This document shows, in pieces, positions 43,402 through 51,876 of a stretch of 64,000 nt of DNA. Positions within the stretch are counted from its first letter, which is position 1, and each line of letters opens with the position of its first letter. The DNA is taken from the NCBI GenBank assembly GCA_035551355.1, contig DASZNF010000053.1, forward strand, positions 1-64,000, in the 5' to 3' direction. Both the position numbers and the translations under genes were made by a program. Source of the DNA: DATATV01 sp035551355. Lineage in GTDB: Bacteria; Actinomycetota; Actinomycetes; Mycobacteriales; Pseudonocardiaceae. Below the pieces are notes generated by a model. That model did not search any database. It was not told the origin of the DNA and saw only the letters and a list, made by a program, of their open reading frames with translations.

Positions 43402-44166
43402 TCAGCCTTCCTCGGCGTCCAATGTCACCGCGTAGGTGAACCGGTCTCCCCGGTAGTAGATGCGCGCCGCGTCCACCCCGCGGCCGTCCGCGTCGTAGGT
43501 CAGGCAGGTGCACAACAGAATCGGCGACAACAGCCCGATGTCCAGTAGGCCGACCAGTTCCGGCGTGGCCAGCTGAGCCCGCACCCGGTTCTCCACCCGG
43601 CCGATGCGCACCTCGGCCTGGTCCCGCAGGGCCTTGGTCATCGGGGCGGTGCGCAGGTGGCCGGTGACGATCCGGGCGGCGTGTTCGGGGCGCAGCCAGT
43701 TGTCGGCGCAGCTGACCGGCTCGCCCCGCTCCCGGCGCAGCCGGCGGAAGAACACCAGGCTCGACGTGTCCGGGAAGTGCGCGGCCAGCCGCTCGGGTAC
43801 CGGAACTTCCTGGCGCACCAGCACATCCACGTCTTCGGCGGCCTGCTGGGCGACCACCGCGTCCACCGAGCCGCGCAGGGTCAGCGGCGGCGCGGTCGCG
43901 GCCGGGGTGCGCACGAACGTGCCGTGCCGGCGCCGCCGTTCGATGATTCCTTCGTGCTCCAACGTTTTCAGCGCCTGCCGCAGGGTCACCACGCTGACCC
44001 CGTAGTGCGCAGCCAGCTCCTCCTCGACCGGCAGCCGGCGCGGATCCTCCGGGCCGCGCCGGAGGATCTCGCCGCGCAGGTGCTCGGCGATCTGGTACCA
44101 CAGCGGCAGTTTCCGGTTCAGCGCAAGCGATCCGGGCACCAGCAGCGGCACCTCGGCCGCACTCAT
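43402..44166 (-). CDS. GntR-family regulator with UTRA domain, hmgA-linked
   Basis: A 254-residue HutC-subfamily regulator. The winged helix (about 15-85: KLPLWYQIAEHLRGEI, LPVEEELAAHYGVSVVTLRQALKTLEHEGIIERRRRHGTFV) is followed by a UTRA ligand-binding domain. ATG 44166 overlaps the hmgA stop by 4 bp, so it is co-transcribed with hmgA. It very probably represses that operon through the 26-bp inverted repeat at 45493-45518, with a tyrosine-catabolism intermediate as inducer (inference). Confidence 0.9.
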   Translation of the reverse strand: MSAAEVPLLVPGSLALNRKLPLWYQIAEHLRGEILRRGPEDPRRLPVEEELAAHYGVSVVTLRQALKTLEHEGIIERRRRHGTFVRTPAATAPPLTLRGSVDAVVAQQAAEDVDVLVRQEVPVPERLAAHFPDTSSLVFFRRLRRERGEPVSCADNWLRPEHAARIVTGHLRTAPMTKALRDQAEVRIGRVENRVRAQLATPELVGLLDIGLLSPILLCTCLTYDADGRGVDAARIYYRGDRFTYAVTLDAEEG

Positions 44167-45473
44167 CCGGTGAACTGCCTGCCGATGCCGCGCCACACCG
44201 CGTCGTAGTCGGCCTGCCTGTGCCGCGCGGTGCGGGCGAATTCGGTGCTCACCACCGGCCACCGGGTCTCGAACATGAAGGCCAGCGTGTCGGTGATCTT
44301 CTGCGGGACCAGTTCCGCGTCACTGGCCCTCTCGAAGGTTTCCGCGTCCGGGCCGTGCGCGGACCACATGTTGTGCAGGCTCGCCCCGCCGGGCACGAAG
44401 CCCTCGGCCTTGGCGTCGTAGACACCGTGCACCAGGCCCATGAACTCGCTCATCACGTTGCGGTGGTACCAGGGCGGCCGGAAGGTGTTCTCGCCGACCA
44501 GCCAGCGCGGCGCGAAGATCACGAAGTCGGCGTTGGCCTGTCCGGGGGTATCGGTGGGCGAGGTGAGCACGGTGTAGATGGACGGGTCGGGGTGGTCGTA
44601 GCTGACCGTGCCCAGCACGTTGAACCGGGCGGTGTCGTACTTGTAGGGCGCGTGATTCCCGTGCCAGGCGACGACATCCAGCGGCGAGTGGTCGTAGTCG
44701 GCGGCCCACAGCGCGCCGCCGTACTTCTGCACCACCTGCACGGTTTCTTCGCGGTCCTCGTAGGCGGCCACCGGGTAGCGGAAATCGCGGGCGTTGGCCA
44801 GCCCGTTGGCGCCGATCGGCCCGAGTTCGGGCAGCGTGAACGCCTGGCCGTAGTTCTCGCACACGTAGCCGCGCGCCTGCTCGCCGGTCAGCTCCACCCG
44901 GAATCGCACGCCCCGGGCCACTACGGCGATCTCCCCCGGGTCCACCCGCAGCCGGCCGTACTCGGTGTGCAGGATCAGGCCGCCGAGTTCGGGCACCAGC
45001 AGCAGTTCCCCGTCGGCGTCGACGAAGTAGCGGTCGGTCATGGACCGGTTGGCCGCGTACCAGTGGATGCCGATTCCCTGGCGCTGCAACACGTTCCCGT
45101 TCGCTCCGACGGTGTAGAGGCCGTCGACGAAGTCGGTCGGCGCGTCCGGCAGGGGCAGCGGGTCCCAGCGCAGCCGGTTCGGATCGGCGATGCCCTCGGT
45201 GATCGGCGCGCTGCGCAGGTTGCCCGCGCCGATCCGCCGGAACGGCGGGTGCGCGGCGGACGGGCGGATGCGGTAGACCCAGCTGCGCCGGTTGTGCGCC
45301 CTCGGCTCGGTGAACGCGGTGGCGCTGTGCTGTTCGGCGTACAGGCCCAGCGGCGCGCGCTGCGGCGAGTTGCGGCCGACCGGCAGCGCGCCGGGCACCG
45401 CCTCGCTGTGGTGTTCGTTGCCGAAACCGGCCGAGTGCTCGAACCCGTTCGACAGTGGCGCTGTCGCGGTCAT
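44163..45473 (-). CDS. hmgA: Homogentisate 1,2-dioxygenase
   Basis: A 436-residue full-length enzyme. It opens homogentisate to maleylacetoacetate using Fe(II) and O2, in tyrosine and phenylalanine catabolism. The iron site is recognisable: WYHRNVMSEFMG (His and Glu ligands) and MWSAHGPDAETFE (second His). ATG 45473 is chosen because GGGAGGT lies 6-12 nt upstream; an earlier start at 45491 would enter the operator. It is followed by its GntR regulator and preceded by a well-formed promoter/operator. The next pathway enzymes are not in the window. Confidence 0.96.
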   Translation of the reverse strand: MTATAPLSNGFEHSAGFGNEHHSEAVPGALPVGRNSPQRAPLGLYAEQHSATAFTEPRAHNRRSWVYRIRPSAAHPPFRRIGAGNLRSAPITEGIADPNRLRWDPLPLPDAPTDFVDGLYTVGANGNVLQRQGIGIHWYAANRSMTDRYFVDADGELLLVPELGGLILHTEYGRLRVDPGEIAVVARGVRFRVELTGEQARGYVCENYGQAFTLPELGPIGANGLANARDFRYPVAAYEDREETVQVVQKYGGALWAADYDHSPLDVVAWHGNHAPYKYDTARFNVLGTVSYDHPDPSIYTVLTSPTDTPGQANADFVIFAPRWLVGENTFRPPWYHRNVMSEFMGLVHGVYDAKAEGFVPGGASLHNMWSAHGPDAETFERASDAELVPQKITDTLAFMFETRWPVVSTEFARTARHRQADYDAVWRGIGRQFTG

Positions 45474-45492
45474 GCCTGCGCACCTCCCCAAT

Positions 45493-45535
45493 CAATCCTA
45501 TGCAAGACCATAGGATTGCCGGAGACCGGGGTCAA
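45493..45535 (-). promoter_or_regulatory. hmgA promoter with overlapping 26-bp operator
   Basis: On the minus strand, TTGACC (45530-45535), a 17-bp spacer and TATGGT (45507-45512) form a sigma70-type promoter, 34 nt from the hmgA ATG. CAATCCTATG (45493-45502) and CATAGGATTG (45509-45518) are exact inverted arms with a 6-nt spacer, covering the -10 box. This is a textbook repressor site for the co-transcribed GntR/UTRA protein. Confidence 0.75.
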
Positions 45536-45563
45536 CCCGGGACGGACGCGATAGGGTTCGATC

Positions 45564-46880
45564 ATGAGGTCGACGGCGATCGAGCTGGCAGAGGCGGTCC
45601 GGACCGGGGAACTCGATCCGGTGACCCTGACCGAGCGGACAGTGGCCGGGATCGAGGCGTCCAACGGGGTCCTCGGCGCGTTCCGCAAGGTGCGCGCGCA
45701 GGCCGCCGTGGCCGAGGCCGAGGTGCTGGCCAAACGCCCTGACCTCAAGGAACTCCCGTTGGCCGGGGTGCCGGTCGCGGTGAAGGACGTCGCCGAGATC
45801 ACCGGCGAGTTCGCCGGCTGGGGCTCGCACGCGATGCCCGAGGAACCGGCCATCGAGGATCACCTGATCGTGTCCAGGCTGCGCCGGGCCGGCGCGGTGC
45901 TGGTCGGCCTGACCCGGGTGCCGGAGCTGTGCATCTGGCCGATGAGCGACACCCCGGAGGGCGTGGCCCGCAACCCGTGGCAACCGGCGTTCACCGCGGG
46001 CGGCTCGTCCGGCGGGAGCGCCGCCGCGGTGGCCGCCGGGCTGGTGCCGATCGCGCACGGCACCGACGGGCTGGGCTCGGTCCGGCTGCCCTCCGCGATG
46101 TGTGGCCTGGTCGGCATCAAGCCGGGCGCGGACCTGCTGGGCGAGGAGGGCTGGTACGGCATGTCCGCGCACGGCAGCCTGGCCACCACGGTGGCCGACG
46201 CGGCCCTGCTGCTGTCCGTGCTGGCCGACCGGCCGGAGCTGGCCGAGGTGGAGTCGCCGGGCAACCTGCGCATCGCGATGTCGACCCGGGTGCCGTTCAC
46301 CCACGCGCCGGTCCCCCGGGCGTTCCGCAAGGCGGTGGCCCGGACCGGTGAGCTGCTCACCGAGGCCGGCCACGACGTGGTGTCCGCGACCCCGAACTAC
46401 GGCACCGAGCCGACCCTGGGCATCCTGGCCCGCTGGTTCGCCGGTCCGGCCGAGCAGGCCGCGGGCCTGGACCGCGCGCAGTTGCAGCGCCGCACCCGGG
46501 CCTGGGTGCGCATCGGCCGGATGCTGCGGGCCGCGCGGCTGGTCCGGCCGGGCACCCGGACCCGGTGGCTGGCCCGAGCCGAGGCGTTCTTCGCCGACCA
46601 CGACGTGCTGCTCACCCCGACGCTGTCCGCGATCCCGCCGAAGGCGGTGCGCTGGCACGAACGCTCGGCCATGGCCAACGCGCTGCCCTCGATGCGGCTG
46701 GGCGGTTTCACCGGGCTGTGGAACCTGGCCGGGTATCCGGCGATGACGGTGCCCGCGGGCCGGACCCCGCGCGGGCTGCCCATCGGCGTGCAGCTGGTGG
46801 CCGCGCCCGGCGGCGAGGCCCGGCTGCTGGCCGTGGCCGCTCAGTTGGAGGCAGCGAACCCCTGGCCCCGCAACCTTTAG
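45564..46880 (+). CDS. Amidase-signature family protein
   Basis: A 438-residue amidase. The Ser-cisSer-Lys triad is recognisable: Lys in GVPVAVKDVAEI, the GGSSGGSAAAVAAGL glycine/serine loop with the cis-Ser, and the nucleophile region HGTDGLGSVRLPSA. The C-terminal block GLWNLAGYPAMTVPAG is typical. It hydrolyses an amide of unknown identity. It is divergent from hmgA and shares its promoter region, but aromatic catabolism gives no clear need for it. Similarity to GatA is at family level only; GatB/GatC are absent. Confidence 0.88.
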   Translation: MRSTAIELAEAVRTGELDPVTLTERTVAGIEASNGVLGAFRKVRAQAAVAEAEVLAKRPDLKELPLAGVPVAVKDVAEITGEFAGWGSHAMPEEPAIEDHLIVSRLRRAGAVLVGLTRVPELCIWPMSDTPEGVARNPWQPAFTAGGSSGGSAAAVAAGLVPIAHGTDGLGSVRLPSAMCGLVGIKPGADLLGEEGWYGMSAHGSLATTVADAALLLSVLADRPELAEVESPGNLRIAMSTRVPFTHAPVPRAFRKAVARTGELLTEAGHDVVSATPNYGTEPTLGILARWFAGPAEQAAGLDRAQLQRRTRAWVRIGRMLRAARLVRPGTRTRWLARAEAFFADHDVLLTPTLSAIPPKAVRWHERSAMANALPSMRLGGFTGLWNLAGYPAMTVPAGRTPRGLPIGVQLVAAPGGEARLLAVAAQLEAANPWPRNL

Positions 46881-46919
46881 CGCGCCGGCGACTGATACCC
46901 GGCCGCCCCGACAACGGAA

Positions 46920-47657
46920 TCACAGCCCGGCCAGTCGCGCCGCGTCGCCGAGGGCGGTGCGCAGCATCGCCGGGGTCACCCGGCCGGTGTTCACGTTGCG
47001 CTGGCTGGGGTGATAGCAGCCGACCAGATGCAGGTCCGGGCCGCCGGCCGGGTCGGCGAACCGGACCCGCGCGCCGTGCCCGAACCTCGGTCGCGGCCGG
47101 ACCACCGGCCAGCCCGCCTCGGCCAGCATCGGCAGCAGCACCGACCAGGCGAACGCGCCCAGCGCCAGCAGCACCCGCACGGTGGGGCGCAACAGCTCCA
47201 GCTCGCGCACCAGCCACGGCCGGCAGGTGTCCCGCTCGGCCGGGGTCGGTTTGTTGTCCGGTGGCGCGCAATGGACCGGCATGCAGATGCGGGTGCCGAT
47301 CATGCGCAGGCCGTCGTTCCGGTCGACCGAGGTGGGCTGCGAGGCCAGGCCGACCGCGTGCAGCGCGGCGAACAGCACGTCGCCGGACGGGTCGCCGGTG
47401 AACGCGCGGCCGGTGCGGTTGCCGCCGTGCGCCGCGGGAGCCAGCCCGACCAGCACCAGCGCGGCGTCCGGCGGACCGAAGCTGGGCACCGGTTTGCCCC
47501 AGTAGTCCCAGTCCCGGTAGGCCCCGCGCTTGGTGGCCGCGACGTGCTCGCGCCAGTCGACCAGCCGGGGACAGGCCCGGCAGCCGGTCACCGCATCGTC
47601 CACATCGGACAGCGCGGCCAGGCCGGACGCCCGCGCGGCAGGATCGCTGCGTCCCAT
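46920..47657 (-). CDS. Type 5 uracil-DNA glycosylase (UdgB)
   Basis: A 245-residue family 5 UDG. Motif A is LVGLAPAAHGGNRTGRAFTGD, lacking the Asp/Asn used by family 1 enzymes, and motif B is GCYHPSQRNVNTGR. Two N-terminal cysteines (GCRACPRL) plus two later ones fit the Fe-S cluster of this family. It removes uracil, and often hypoxanthine or ethenocytosine, from DNA in high-GC bacteria and thermophiles. Stand-alone gene; converges on the amidase gene. Confidence 0.9.
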   Translation of the reverse strand: MGRSDPAARASGLAALSDVDDAVTGCRACPRLVDWREHVAATKRGAYRDWDYWGKPVPSFGPPDAALVLVGLAPAAHGGNRTGRAFTGDPSGDVLFAALHAVGLASQPTSVDRNDGLRMIGTRICMPVHCAPPDNKPTPAERDTCRPWLVRELELLRPTVRVLLALGAFAWSVLLPMLAEAGWPVVRPRPRFGHGARVRFADPAGGPDLHLVGCYHPSQRNVNTGRVTPAMLRTALGDAARLAGL

Positions 47658-47773
47658 CGCCGCATCATAACCAGCGGGCCACGGGCGGACCCAGGAGTCA
47701 CGGCCGAATGGGCGCCAAAACGCGTTGATCTCGGTGTTCCGCGGGACGCCGAGCGGGACGAGAATCCACCGGT

Positions 47774-48706
47774 ATGACGCTCACCCAGCTCAGCGCGTTC
47801 GTCCTGGTGGCCCGGTTGGGTTCGGTGCGGGCCGCGGCCAACGCGCTGGACGTGAGCGAACCCGCGGTGTCCCAGGCGTTGTCGGCGCTGCGCCACCAGT
47901 TCGACGATCCGCTGATCGAGCGAGTCGGCGGCGGGATGTCGCTGACCCCGGGCGGACAGCGGCTGCTGCCCATCGCCTCGCAGATGGTGGCGCTGGGCGC
48001 GGACGCGGACGCCGCGGTGCGCGCGGGCAGGGGCGCGGCCACCCAGCTGCGGGTGATCGGGACCAGCACCCTGGTCGAGTTCGTGCTGCCCTCGCTGGTG
48101 GACGCGTTCGCCGAGCGGGCACAGGCCCGGATCGACACCAGTTTCGGGGTGGCCGGGGAGGCCGAGATGCCGGTGCTGCTGGCCAACCGGATGGCCGATC
48201 TGGCCATCGGCCCCGACCTGTCCGGGAACCGGACCGCGGAACTGTTCAGCGAGCCGGTGTGCCGGGCCAGGATGGTGCTGGTCGGGCCGCCCGCGCTGGG
48301 CCCGGACCGGACGCTGCTGGTGGATTCCTCGGGCACCGAGCAGACCAGCTCGACCCGGCGGCTGCTGCGCGCGCTGCGGGTGGCCGAGGAACGGGTGCGG
48401 GTGTTCCCGAACCAGACCGCGGCCTGGTCGGCGGCCGCGTCCGGCGCCGGGCTGGCGCCCGCGGTGGAGCACCTGGTGGCGGGCAGAGTCCGCCGGGGTG
48501 AGTTACGCGTGATACCCACCCCGGTGACGCCGATGGAGGCCAGCTGGCACGCCAGCACCCTGCAACCGGAACGCCGGTCGGCGGCGGCCGACGCGTTCCT
48601 GCACTTCCTGCACACCGCCCCGGCGATGCGCCTGATGCGTGAACCAGGGGCCGGTGTGCGTCCCTCCCGCTTCCGGCCCCCGGTGTACGTGACGATCTGG
48701 AGCTAG
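47774..48706 (+). CDS. LysR-family transcriptional regulator
   Basis: A 310-residue LysR protein. The N-terminal helix-turn-helix (LTQLSAFVLVARLGSVRAAANALDVSEPAVSQALSAL) is complete, followed by a periplasmic-binding-like effector domain (about 90-290). ATG 47774. Divergent from udgB, with 116 bp between starts. Its target is not evident; LysR proteins usually control a divergent gene, which would be udgB here, but that would be unusual. Ends 4 bp into a tiny convergent gene. Confidence 0.88.
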   Translation: MTLTQLSAFVLVARLGSVRAAANALDVSEPAVSQALSALRHQFDDPLIERVGGGMSLTPGGQRLLPIASQMVALGADADAAVRAGRGAATQLRVIGTSTLVEFVLPSLVDAFAERAQARIDTSFGVAGEAEMPVLLANRMADLAIGPDLSGNRTAELFSEPVCRARMVLVGPPALGPDRTLLVDSSGTEQTSSTRRLLRALRVAEERVRVFPNQTAAWSAAASGAGLAPAVEHLVAGRVRRGELRVIPTPVTPMEASWHASTLQPERRSAAADAFLHFLHTAPAMRLMREPGAGVRPSRFRPPVYVTIWS

Positions 48707-48867
48707 GAATCCCCCTGTTCGTCTTCATCCGCTTTCGCGTGGTCAGGCACCCCCGGATTGGGGTCGCGGGCCAGGTCGATCAGCGGGTGCACACCGGCCC
48801 CCTCGGGCGCGGCGTGTCGCGAAGCGCCTTCCTGGGCAGGGGTTTCCGGTTCGCTGTGTCGAGACAT
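48703..48867 (-). CDS. Tiny acidic protein (54 residues)
   Basis: A short gene supported by an ATG at 48867 with a strong GGAGAAGGAG ribosome site 5-6 nt upstream and GC-rich third positions throughout. The product is hydrophilic and disordered-looking (MSRHSEPETPAQEG..., HPLIDLARDPNPGVPD, ending DEDEQGDS), with no TM or Cys. The TAG stop overlaps the end of the lysR gene by 4 bp, convergently. No family known to me. Confidence 0.55.
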   Translation of the reverse strand: MSRHSEPETPAQEGASRHAAPEGAGVHPLIDLARDPNPGVPDHAKADEDEQGDS

Positions 48868-49011
48868 CGTGACTCCTTCTCCCTCTCAAAGCCAGACAGG
48901 TTACGTGTCGAAGATCCGTGCCGTGCCGGGGTCCTGGTTTTCAGTGGCGCAGGCCACGTAAGGCACCGAGGGGATCGACACACTGCGCGGCGGCCCGGCT
49001 ACGGTGTGGCC

Positions 49012-49590
49012 ATGATGATCGGCGAGACCACCCAGCGCAGCCCCGCGATCGCCGCATTGGTCGGGGCGAGTCTGCTGCTCCTGGTCGGCTGCGGGCCGAT
49101 GAGCTCGGGCGCGGCGGGCGCGACGACCACCAGCCCGCCGTCCTCGTCCTCGTCGGCGAGCTGCCAGCAGGTCGGCACGGTGAGCTTCGACAAGACCAAG
49201 TTCGTGCTGCACGCCGGACTGGCCTTCGGCGCGTTCCACCACTTCATCTACAGCCGGTTCACCTCCGGCGCGTTCCGCTCCGGTGCGTCGGGCCGGGTGA
49301 AGAACCTGATCGAGGCCGGACTGGCCGCCGCGTTCACCGTGCACGAGCTGAAGCTGGCCCATCAGGACGCCGAGTCCAGCCCCACGCTGTGCAAACTGGT
49401 CGCCCCGTTGGATCAGGCGGCCGCGGCGCTGTCCGGGATCACCGGCAAGGTGAAGTCCGGGGACGTGACCCAGGGCGATCTGTCCGGCATCAACGACAGC
49501 GTGGCCACCGCCGGGCAGAGCTTCGCCAAGGTGGGGGTGCCGGTGACCGACCAGATCCCCTCGACCGGTCAGCTGGCGAATCCGAACTAG
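49012..49590 (+). CDS. Putative lipoprotein
   Basis: A 192-residue exported protein. A lipobox LLLLVGC places the modified Cys at about residue 29, followed by a Ser/Thr linker. The mature part (FDKTKFVLHAGLAFGAFHHFIYSRFTSG, VKNLIEAGLAAAFTVHELKLAHQDA) looks mostly helical and has two further Cys residues. No family recognised. ATG 49012 or 49015 is the start; GTG 49006 is possible. Probably anchored on the outer face of the membrane. Confidence 0.75.
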   Translation: MMIGETTQRSPAIAALVGASLLLLVGCGPMSSGAAGATTTSPPSSSSSASCQQVGTVSFDKTKFVLHAGLAFGAFHHFIYSRFTSGAFRSGASGRVKNLIEAGLAAAFTVHELKLAHQDAESSPTLCKLVAPLDQAAAALSGITGKVKSGDVTQGDLSGINDSVATAGQSFAKVGVPVTDQIPSTGQLANPN

Positions 49591-49614
49591 CGGCGACGGG
49601 CCGGCTTCTCCTGA

Positions 49615-49648
49615 TCGGCCCGGTTTCCCTCGGTCGGCCCGGTTTCCC
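49615..49648. repeat. 15-bp tandem-type direct repeat in convergent gap
   Basis: TCGGCCCGGTTTCCC at 49615-49629 and 49634-49648, between the lipoprotein gene and the methyltransferase gene. No hairpin function is evident. Confidence 0.5.
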
Positions 49649-49684
49649 CGCTCCGCGGAGTCCGGGTCAGTGCCCCTGCTTCAG

Positions 49685-50332
49685 CTAGATGTTGGCCAGC
49701 AGGACATAGCGTTCGTCGGTGACCGGACGGCCCCACAGGCGGGGGTCGTCCAGCAGGTCCACGTGCACCCGGCTGGCGATGGAGCTGACCACGGCGCTCA
49801 GCAGGCTGGCCGGGACTCCGGCCGACCAGGGCAGGCCGGGCTCGCGGGCGGCCGGGATCTGGCCGGCCGGTGGGTCCCAGCGGCCCTCCACCAGCACCAG
49901 GTGCCCGCCCGGGCGCAACAGGCTGACCCAGCGCAGCAGCGCGGTCTGCGGGTGCGGCAGCGTCCACAGCAGGTGCCGGGCCAGCACCACGTCGAATCTC
50001 GCACCGTCGACCGGCGGCTGGATGGCGTCGCCGACCAGCAGCCGCACATCGCGCCGGGCGAGTTTGCGCTGGGCCGCCGCGATCATGGCCGGGGACAGAT
50101 CGATCCCGGTGACCCGGTGGCCCTGGTCGGCCAGCAGCAGTGCCAGCGACCCGGTGCCGCAGCCCACGTCCAGCACGTCCGCACCCGAGTTGGGGATCCA
50201 CTCGCGCAGCCGGCCGGCCCAGGCGGCCCGCACGAGGGGGTCGGTCAGGCCGCGGTCGGGTGCGGTGTCGAAGGTGGGCGCGGCGGCGTCCCAGTTCGCG
50301 GCGATGATCGACGAGGCGGGCATGAAATCCAT
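49685..50332 (-). CDS. Class I SAM-dependent methyltransferase
   Basis: A 215-residue Rossmann methyltransferase. Motif I is VLDVGCGTGSLALLL, the acidic loop is VTGIDLSPAM, the motif II region is FDVVLARHLLWTLP and LLRPGGHLVLVEG follows. The UbiE/MenG-like fold acts on small molecules; the substrate is unknown. Stand-alone on the minus strand, 68 bp after a small Cys-rich gene. Confidence 0.87.
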   Translation of the reverse strand: MDFMPASSIIAANWDAAAPTFDTAPDRGLTDPLVRAAWAGRLREWIPNSGADVLDVGCGTGSLALLLADQGHRVTGIDLSPAMIAAAQRKLARRDVRLLVGDAIQPPVDGARFDVVLARHLLWTLPHPQTALLRWVSLLRPGGHLVLVEGRWDPPAGQIPAAREPGLPWSAGVPASLLSAVVSSIASRVHVDLLDDPRLWGRPVTDERYVLLANI

Positions 50333-50399
50333 GGTGGCAAACGAAACCGCGCCCCGCTGCCCACTATCGGGCGATCCGGCCGCCCTAATGGTTGACGGC

Positions 50400-50615
50400 T
50401 CAGGCCGCGCCCGCTACCTCGTCGACGACGATCGTGCCCACGCAGACGCAGCCACCCTCGACCTCGACGCAGTCCAGCAGCAGCGCGTGCCGGACCGGGT
50501 CGGCCGGGGTGCAGCCGGGCTCGGTGCACTCGACCAGGCCGTCGCGGTGGATGATCAGCGTGCCGTGGCAGTGATCGGTGTCCGCGGCACAGTCCGGACA
50601 GGTGTGTGTCTCCAC
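50400..50615 (-). CDS. Small Cys-rich putative zinc-binding protein
   Basis: A 71-residue protein with Cys/His pairs in zinc-ribbon style: HTCPDCAADTDHCHGTL, ECTEPGCTP, then DCVEVEGGCVC near the end. The composition is conserved-looking but no function is known to me. GTG 50615 starts just before the first Cys pair; ATG 50675 would add 20 residues and cannot be excluded, as neither has a clear ribosome site. It lies between a methyltransferase and a universal stress protein. Confidence 0.65.
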   Translation of the reverse strand: METHTCPDCAADTDHCHGTLIIHRDGLVECTEPGCTPADPVRHALLLDCVEVEGGCVCVGTIVVDEVAGAA

Positions 50616-50692
50616 CGGGCTTTGGTACCACCGCCCGCCACCCGACCCCGGTAGCGGGGTCGGCGTGTCGCGCATCCGTAAGATGTGCCGGT

Positions 50693-51277
50693 TCAGGCGG
50701 TGCTGTGCAGCGCGCGACCAGCCTCCTGGTCGATTCCCCGGTCGGCGACGCGCCCGGCCGGCTGGCCGGTCTCGTCCCGGGTGGCCTGCACCGGAACCGG
50801 GTGCAGCCGCAGTACCCCGCTGGATTCCGTCGGCCGCCGCCGGCCGACCACGGTCACCGGGCACACCGAGTGCCGGGTGACGTAGCGGGCGGTGGTGCCG
50901 ATCAGGGTGGCCGGCTCGTCGGCCAGGCTGCCCCGGCCGGTCGCGCCCACCACCAGCAGTTCGGCGTCCCGGCTCAGCTCCACCAGCGACTCCCCCGGCG
51001 CGCCCTCCACCACCGCCGCGTCCACCGTGTCCGGCGGCATGGCCACGCCGTGCAACGCCTCCGCGGTGCGTTCGGCCGCCTGCTCGGCCGAACGGGCCCG
51101 GTCGGCGGCCAGCACCTGCCGGGGATGTTCGGGCAGTTCGTCGTACCAGGGCACCGGGGTCCACACGTGGACCACCCGCACGTTCGCGCCGCTGGCTCCG
51201 GCGAAGTCCAGCGCCCACCGCAGGGCGGCCGAGGAGTCCACCGAACCGTCCACGCCGACCACCACGACCGCGGCCAT
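50693..51277 (-). CDS. Universal stress protein family (UspA)
   Basis: A 194-residue single-domain USP. ATP-binding elements are visible: VVGVDGSVDSSAALRWAL at the N-terminus and VVGATGRGSLADEPATLIGTTARYV, with the G-2X-G-9X-G(S/T) pattern slightly loosened. The C-terminal 45 residues form an unusual tail that is Arg/Gly-rich. Such proteins in actinobacteria respond to hypoxia or stationary phase. A weak DosR-like half site lies 160 bp upstream (see rejected list). Confidence 0.87.
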   Translation of the reverse strand: MAAVVVVGVDGSVDSSAALRWALDFAGASGANVRVVHVWTPVPWYDELPEHPRQVLAADRARSAEQAAERTAEALHGVAMPPDTVDAAVVEGAPGESLVELSRDAELLVVGATGRGSLADEPATLIGTTARYVTRHSVCPVTVVGRRRPTESSGVLRLHPVPVQATRDETGQPAGRVADRGIDQEAGRALHSTA

Positions 51278-51469
51278 AGCGACTCCTCATCCGGCGCGTC
51301 GGTGCGTGCCTGGCTCGGACTGCCTGCAGAGCCAACTCTGGTCCGGCGCTGCCCGGGTCGTCAGGGCCGATGGTCAGTGCCGTCCGGGCCGGAAGACCAC
51401 GCCTGCCGGACACTTGATGACCTAATGGACCTTTGTCGGGGACTTTCGGCCGGGGCGGGCGCGCGCGGA

Positions 51470-51796
51470 ATGGACAAGCATCAACACATGAACAGGGACT
51501 GGACGACCCAGGATTCCACGATCGGGAAACTGTCCGAGGAACAACGCTTCGCCGCCGTGCACACCGTCGCCGGACGAGCGCGGAACGCGGCGGACCTGGT
51601 GGAGCTGCTGGACGTTCTCGGTCTTTACGCGGCCGACGGCCGTCCCGAGGCGTCGGCGCCGACCACCGAGGCGCCGGCGCGGCGTTTGGAAAGTCTGGAA
51701 CGAATCCAGGAAATGGCGAACGAACTGGCCGATCTGCGCTCGGGCCACCGAATTCGGCGGGGCCGCCCCCGGGTGGACGCGGTCACTCCGCGATAG
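51470..51796 (+). CDS. Hypothetical protein (about 108 residues)
   Basis: A hydrophilic helical protein: KLSEEQRFAAVHTVAGRARNAADLVELLDVLGLYAADGRPE, then a Pro/Ala linker and a basic tail (SGHRIRRGRPRVDAV). The N-terminal part resembles the short helical segment seen in many small actinobacterial proteins of unknown role. ATG 51470 and 51488 are both possible; 51425 is less likely. It precedes the LigD-type gene by 80 bp. No function assigned. Confidence 0.5.
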   Translation: MDKHQHMNRDWTTQDSTIGKLSEEQRFAAVHTVAGRARNAADLVELLDVLGLYAADGRPEASAPTTEAPARRLESLERIQEMANELADLRSGHRIRRGRPRVDAVTPR

Positions 51797-51876
51797 CGAT
51801 CATCCCGCGCGGAACACCCGAATTCCGCGATTCGGCGAACCAAGCGGGTGCGCCGGTGGCGACCTACCCTGATCGG

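Noticed and set aside
51437..51456. DosR-box-like sequence (GGGGACTTTCGGCC) near the universal stress protein gene
   Set aside because: Only one half of the 20-bp palindrome matches and it lies 160 bp upstream of the gene; too weak to call hypoxia control.
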